DNA from: Eopsaltria australis | Lineage: Eukaryota; Chordata; Aves; Passeriformes; Petroicidae | Length of the DNA stretch: 64,000 nucleotides | Assembly: GCA_034509425.1 (NCBI GenBank) | Contig: JAVTVJ010001780.1 | Coordinates: 1 to 64,000 of the forward strand | Direction: 5' to 3' | Shown here: positions 58,627 through 64,000 of the stretch, one piece after another | How positions within the stretch are numbered: position 1 is the stretch's first letter | Layout of the letters: each line of letters opens with the position of its first letter | The notes under the pieces: model-generated | The model's input: the letters and a program-made list of their open reading frames with translations, nothing else | Database searches by the model: none | Told to the model about the DNA's origin: nothing | Translations under genes and position numbers: made by a program

Positions 58627-61600
58627 AGGGGCCCTGCCTCTAGCCAGGAAGAGGCACGGGAAAACCGGGTCTTTTGGACAGTGTGGATCTGATGGCCTGG
58701 CACATCAGAGCCACAAATATATGAAGCGTTAGTTGACACTGGTGTGCAGTGTACCTTAATACCATCGGGACATGTGCGGGCAGAACCTGTTTCTATTGCC
58801 GGGGTGACAGGGGGATCGCAGCAATTAACCTTGTTGGAAGCCGAGGTGAGCCTGACCGGGAAGGAGTGGCAGAAACACCCCATTGTGACTGGTCCAGAGG
58901 CCCCATGTATTCTGGGCATAGACTTCCTCCGGAGTGGCTATTACAAAGACCCAAAGGGACTCAGGTGGGCTTTCGGAATAGCGACTGTGGAGGCAGAGGG
59001 CATCAGGCAACTGAACACCTTGCCTGGACTATCAGAAAATCCAAATGCAGTGGGACTCCTGAGAGTAAAGGAGCAACAAGTGTCAATTGCCACCTCGACA
59101 GTGCACCGCCGGCAGTACCGGACAAATCAAGATGCCGTGATCCCCATTGTGGTAGTTTGAAAGCAAATCAGCGAGAGGCTCAAAGTCAGAACTACAATTT
59201 AATAGGAAAAATGTAGTAATACAAAAAAAGAATAAACAAAAAAAAACCACTGACAGAGTCAGAATACAACCTGACACCCTGTTGGTCAGGGTGTTGGTAG
59301 TAGTCCACTTAGAAGGTGGTTGCAGTCCTCTGGGAGTGATAGATGCGGTTCTGTTGAAGCAATGATCCTGAGAAAGGTGTAGTTCTCCTCTGAAGGTCCA
59401 GTGGTGGTATAGAAGGGTCTGGTCTTCCTCTGGGAATCCCGTGGGAAAAGCTGCCTGTGGTGCTTCAAATCTCAGTTTATATGCAGATAGGGATACATTG
59501 GTTCCTCCCCCTGGGCGGGGCATCTCACAATGGGATGATGAGCTACTATCTGCAATGTTTGGGGTGAGTAAAGTGCCCATCCGGCCCTAACGACTGGCCC
59601 ATTAGCAAACCATTCTGCAGCCATCAGGAACACTGCCACGCCTGGCCCCCAGCAACCCACGAAGATGGTGATAGAATACATACCATTGTAACCTAAGACA
59701 CCGATCCACAAGATGATCCGCGACCTGGAAAGCCAAGGAGTGGTCAGTAAGGCTCACTCACCCTTCAACAGCCCCATCTGCCCTGTGCGCAAGTCCGACG
59801 GGGAATGGAGATTGACTGTGGACTATCGTGGCTTGAATGAAGTGACTCCACCATTGAGTGCTGCCGTGCCGGACATGCTGGAGCTCCAGTACGAGCTGGA
59901 GTCCAAGGCGGCAAAGTGGTACGCCACCATTGATATCGCCAATGCGTTTTTCTCCATCCCTCTGGCAGCGGAGTGCAGGCCTCAGTTTACCTTCACCTGG
60001 AGAGGTGTGCAATATACCTGGAATCGGCCACCCCAGGGGTGGAGGCACAGCCCCACGATCTGCCATGGACTGATCCAGGCTGCACTGGAAAAGGGTGAGG
60101 CTCCAGAGCATCTCCAATACACCGATGACATCATTGTGTGGGGGAACACGGCAGCAGAGGTATTTGAGAAAGGAGAGAAGATCATCATGATCCTCCTGGA
60201 AGCCGGTTTTGCCATCAAGAGAAGCAAAGTCAAGGGGCCTGCTCGAGAGATCCAGTTCCTGGGGGTAAAATGGCAAGATGGACGGCGCCAGATTCCCACT
60301 GAGGTCATCAATAAGATCACCGCGATGTCTCCGCCAACTAACAAAAAGGAAACGCAAGCTTTCCTAGGGGCCATAGGCTTTTGGAGGATGCACATTCCAG
60401 AGTACAGCCAGATTGTGAGCCCTCTCTACCTGGTTACCCGCAAGAAGAATGATTTCCACTGGGGCCCTGAACAGCAACAAGCGTTTGCCCAGATCAAGCA
60501 GGAGATCGCTCACGCGGTAGTGCTTGGCCCAGTAAGGATGGGACCAGAGGTGAGGAATGTGCTTTACTCTGTAGCCGGGAACAATGGCTTGTCCTGGAGC
60601 CTTTGGCAGAAGGTGCCTAGAGAGACTCGAGGCCGACCACTGGGATTCTGGAGCCAAAGTTACAGAGGGTCTGAAGCCAACTACACCCCCACAGAGAAGG
60701 AAATCTTGGCCGCCTATGAAGGAGTTCAAGCCGCCTCGGAGGTAATCGGCACTGAAGCACAACTCCTCCTGGCATCCCGACTAGCAGTGCTGGGGTGGAT
60801 GTTTAAAGGAAAGGCTCCCTCTACCCACCACGCCACTGATGCCACATGGAGTAAGTGGATCGCACTTATCACACAGCGCGCCCGCATTGGAAATCCGAAC
60901 CGCCCTGAGATCCTGGAAATAATTACGAACTGGCCAGAAGGTGAAAGCTTTGGTCTCACTGATGAAGAGGAGCAAGAACAAGTGACCCGGGCTGAGGAGG
61001 CTCCACCATACAATCAACTGCTAGATGAAGAAAAGTGCTACGCCCTTTTCACTGATGGTTCCTGTCGCATCATAGGGATGAACCGGAAGTGGAAAGCAGC
61101 TGTGTGGAGCCCCACACAAGTTGCAGAAGCCACTGAAGGAGAGGGTGGGTCGAGTCAATTTGCTGAACTCAAAGCTGTTCAGCTGGCCCTGGACATTGCT
61201 GAGAGAGAGAAGTGGCCAAAGCTCTATCTCTACACTGATTCGTGGATGGTAGCCAATGCTCTATGGGGTTGGCTGGAAAGGTGGAAAAAGGCCAACTGGC
61301 AGCGTAGAGGAAAGCCAATCTGGGCAGCTGATGAATGGAAAGACATTGCCACTCGGGTAGAGAAGCTACCCGTAAAGGTCCGCCATGTAGACGCCCATGT
61401 CCCTAAGAGCCGAGCTAACAAAGAACACCAGAACAACAAGCAGGTAGATCACGCTGCAAAGACAGAGGTGGCACAAATAGATTTAGACTGGCAACACAAA
61501 GGGGAGTTGTTCCTAGCCCGATGGGCCCATGATTCCTCAGGCTACCAGGGCAGAGATGCCACCTATAACTGGGCACGAGACCGAGGGGTGGTTCTAGCCA

Positions 61601-62123
61601 TGGACAGTATCTCCCAGGTGCCACTGCCCGGAACACCATCCTGGGCCTCGATAAACAGGTCCTTTGGAGACATGATACCTCTGAGAGAATTGAATCTGAC
61701 AATGGGACTCATTTCAAAAATAGCCTTATAAACACCTGGGCTAGGGAACATGGCATCGAGTGGGTGTACCATATCCCTTATCATGCATTAGCAGCTGGGA
61801 AAGTTGAATGGTACAATGGCCTGCTTAAAACCACCTTGAAAGCACTGGGTGGGGGGACGTTCAAGAACTGGAAGACTAATTTAGCAAAGGCCACATGGTT
61901 AGTGAACACCCGAGGCTCCTCCAACCGAGCCGGGCCTGCCCACTCTGACCCCTTGCGAACAACAGATGGAGATAAGGTTCCAGTAGCACACATGAGAGGT
62001 ATGCTGGTAAAGACTGTTTGGGTAAACTCTGCCTCAGGCAAAGACAATCCCATCCATGGGGCTGTCTTTGCTCAGGGACCAGGCTATACCTGGTGGGTGA
62101 TGCAAAGAGATGGAGAGACCTGA
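58627..62123 (+). pseudogene. pol: pro-pol of ERVL element C, interrupted by LTR-3b and a deletion
   Basis: After the UAG at 58624-58626 the protease reads in frame with DTGMQC near 58738, up to the LTR-3b insertion at 59148. The frame resumes at 59706 and stays open for about 670 codons through RT and RNase H (TDGSC near 61053). Here the polymerase motif is YTDD, not YIDD, an Ile-to-Thr change near 60121. Near 61619 about 210 bp present in A (28302-28510) are missing: the CETC half of the zinc finger and the start of the integrase core are lost and the frame shifts to a stop at 61731. The remaining integrase C-terminus continues to 62123. In two places where A has stops (27317, 27956) C is intact. 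Confidence 0.9.
59148..59700 (-). mobile_element. Solo LTR, family LTR-3, copy b, inside pol of element C
   Basis: 553 bp, TGTGGTAG to CTAAGACA on the plus strand. Flanks CCCAT (59143-59147) and CCGAT (59701-59705) are a 5-bp duplication with one mismatch; A shows the uninterrupted site at 26388. The TATAAA-type box is on the minus strand. Confidence 0.92.
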
Positions 62124-62263
62124 TGCATACCTCAAGGAGATCTTGTTTTAGGGTGAACTATTTATGACACCGTGCTTGTATCTGTATCTGCATGTATGTA
62201 TATACTTTGAAGGTTTAAATTTAATGTAAGGTGTTTGCATGGGAAAAAATTCGGGGTGGAGAA

Positions 62264-63191
62264 TGTTGGAGTTTGGATTTAGCTTTTTTCCTCAGGAATT
62301 TTTCTCCCATGGGTTGCTAAGACACAAATGACTGAGCCTAATAGCTGAGTACTTAAGAGAACAAAGCACAAGGCTAGAGCCTTTCTCCTTGGCAGGGTGC
62401 GGCAGAATTGCCCTCATGGAAGCAGGGCCTGAAAACCCGAGATTTTGGAGACTGAAAAGGCAAGGGTTGGGGGGAGGTGGCTCTCTTGCTCGGGACCCTC
62501 GGAGCTGGACGGTCGGATCTGCTGTCTGCTGAACCACAGCCCCTGAGAAGCCAGCACGGAGCTGCCGGTCTGTCTGCTGTGAGTCTTTTCCTCTCTGCCC
62601 CATCGGGAGCTGCCTGCCACCAGCCTGTCTCTCCCCCGCTCCTCCACACTGCTCCGAGTTTTTCACTACATGGTAGCGGGGCTCCCCTTGCACGTCGGGA
62701 CCTCTTACTGTCCCAGCTTGGTGTGTCCGAGGATCCTGCTGCAGCACCTTCACCAGCTGTGCCCCTCCCCCCCCAAGGGCCTGTGGAACAAAGGCTCTCC
62801 TCCATCCCTCCGTGCCTCGGGCAGCCGCCATTGCCGTGTGCTGCCTGAGCTCACGCCGGAGCGCCCCCTTCAGCCACCAGGGAATCATCACACCCAGAGC
62901 GCTCCCTGCAGGCTGTGACTGGAACTGCACCAAAAAGGGAAAAGTGCCTGAGGCCATGCAGGCTTCCACTGGGTTTCTGGTTCTGTTTGTTAGTTAACGT
63001 CATAGTTGTTGTTATTTGTTAGCTTTGTTTTAGATAGTAGTAAAGAACTGTTATTCCTATTCCCATATCTTTGCCTGAGAGCCTCTTGATTTCAAATTTA
63101 TAATAATTCAGAGGAAGAAGGGTTACAGTTTTCCATTCCAAGGGAGGCTCCTGCCTTCCCTAACAGACACCTGTCCTTCAAACCAGGACAC
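62264..63191 (+). repeat. 3' LTR of element C (family LTR-1)
   Basis: 928 bp, TGTTGGAG to CCAGGACA, with a purine tract GGGGTGGAGAA directly upstream. It keeps the TG start that the A 5' LTR has lost. Confidence 0.94.
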
Positions 63192-64000
63192 TTGCTCTAA
63201 GACCACAGGCTGTTCATGTGGTGAATGGAGCATGCTTATATTTATCTTAATGGGTGTTTGAGATTCTCAGATCAAGGGCATTAGGGAAGAGAACATATTA
63301 TTATAATTGTAGTGTATCTCCTACTTTTCTGTGACATTATGGAAAGTTCGTGGTAGTATTTCAGCATCAGCCAACACAAATAGTATTTAGCAATGGTATT
63401 TTCAGTCACGGGTACCTAAAAATAGTCCCCTAACTCTATATTTAAGCACCTAAATAGGTGCTTAAGTTTGTTAAAGGGACCAACCACCAGCAATCTCCAC
63501 CAGTGTGAATGAGAGCTTTACATGCTCAGTGCCTTTAACACACAAAAAAATAAATTTATGAGGACTGTCCCAATCTGGCATTTCATTCAAAGTTTGAATA
63601 TGATATGTCATAGCTGATTTTGCATTCAGCATCCAACTGTAAAGAAAAAATTGCTGAGTGTCAATGCAGTTTATGCAGTTATCAAAGACAGTTGGTGCCT
63701 CTTTGGGGCTTCTGCTTAAATCATCCACTCCAGGAAACACAATTCGTGTGTTTAGCAGTCTTAATGTAAAAAATGCTGTATATTTTTGAATTAAGCCAGG
63801 CCCTGAAGTGTTTTCTGATTCTAGTATCACTTATCTTCCCCATCAAGGTGCACAGCAGAGAGGGCAGCCAGGCTGTTATTGCTTCTGCTGTATTCTAAAC
63901 ACGCACAGGCGTACACACACATCTGTATCTTCAAAATCTGCCAAAAGTATTTGTTGTTGTCTCTAAGAAGGAGTAATGCTCTCCTGCAATGTGTAATTTA
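63192..64000. other. Unique sequence, no gene recognised
   Basis: AT-rich DNA right of element C. A 119-codon minus-strand frame (63830-63471) has no recognisable feature. Confidence 0.5.

Larger units (their letters stand above)
58567..63191 (+). mobile_element. ERVL element C, 5'-truncated sister of provirus A
   Basis: Sequence matches A from 25808 onward at very high identity, through pro-pol and the 3' LTR. The 5' LTR and most of gag are missing: D begins exactly where C starts, and no ERVL sequence exists on the other side of D. Pol is interrupted by LTR-3b and has a 200-bp deletion. Right flank is CTTGC. Confidence 0.92.

Overview
This window looks like a repeat-dense, gene-poor stretch of a bird genome, most likely a songbird. 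The evidence is a CR1 LINE 3' end, several avian-type ERVL and ERVK families, and a class II provirus whose Env transmembrane subunit resembles that of alpharetroviruses. By boundary mapping about 45 kb of the 64 kb (roughly 70%) is transposon-derived, almost all of it LTR retroelements. I find no convincing host gene exon, RNA gene or CRISPR array. Such density fits a W chromosome or other low-recombination region, but that is inference. Most element edges are fixed by target-site duplications (TSDs) that I could read directly.

Layout. 1-1631: 5' end of a minus-strand ERVK provirus (K1) cut by the window edge. 2593-9120: a four-deep nest. An ERVL-type LTR (family LTR-1) is split by a class II solo LTR (TSD CCATAG) and by a 1.6 kb solo LTR (family LTR-2, TSD GAGAG). 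That LTR-2 is itself split by a young, internally deleted ERVK provirus (K2, TSD AGGAAG) which keeps a 490-codon gag-derived frame. 9121-16351: low-copy sequence with a 7-bp tandem repeat, an LTR-like remnant, a degenerate repeat block and another LTR-2 (TSD ATAAG). 16352-30073: ERVL provirus A (plus strand, TSD GCTAC) carrying in its gag a complete minus-strand ERVL provirus B (18061-24600, TSD GGTGG). B has a perfect tRNA-Lys3-type primer-binding site and a 1034-codon pol frame. 30074-41986: mostly unique, AT-rich DNA with one solo LTR (LTR-3, TSD CTAGT). 41987-49236: a minus-strand LTR-1 (TSD GGAGG) split by an LTR-2, a plus-strand LTR-2, a CR1 3' end, and another LTR-2 (TSD CAAGG). 49425-58566: class II provirus D with gag, pro, pol and env, all damaged. 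58567-63191: the 3' two-thirds of an ERVL (C) nearly identical to A, split by a second LTR-3. 63192-64000: unique DNA.

How the parts work. The ERVL elements have gag and pol in one frame separated by a conserved in-frame UAG, which implies stop-codon readthrough. They have no env. Provirus D has gag, pro and pol in successive -1 frames with slippery heptamers GGGAAAC and AAATTTT, the arrangement known from Mason-Pfizer-type betaretroviruses, combined with an alpharetrovirus-like Env. The most unusual features are the repeated TQT-type motifs (candidate dynein light chain LC8 sites) and the N-terminal hydrophobic segment in the B gag, the UAG junction conserved between two ERVL lineages, and two LTR-2 insertions at almost the same position of LTR-1 in opposite orientation.
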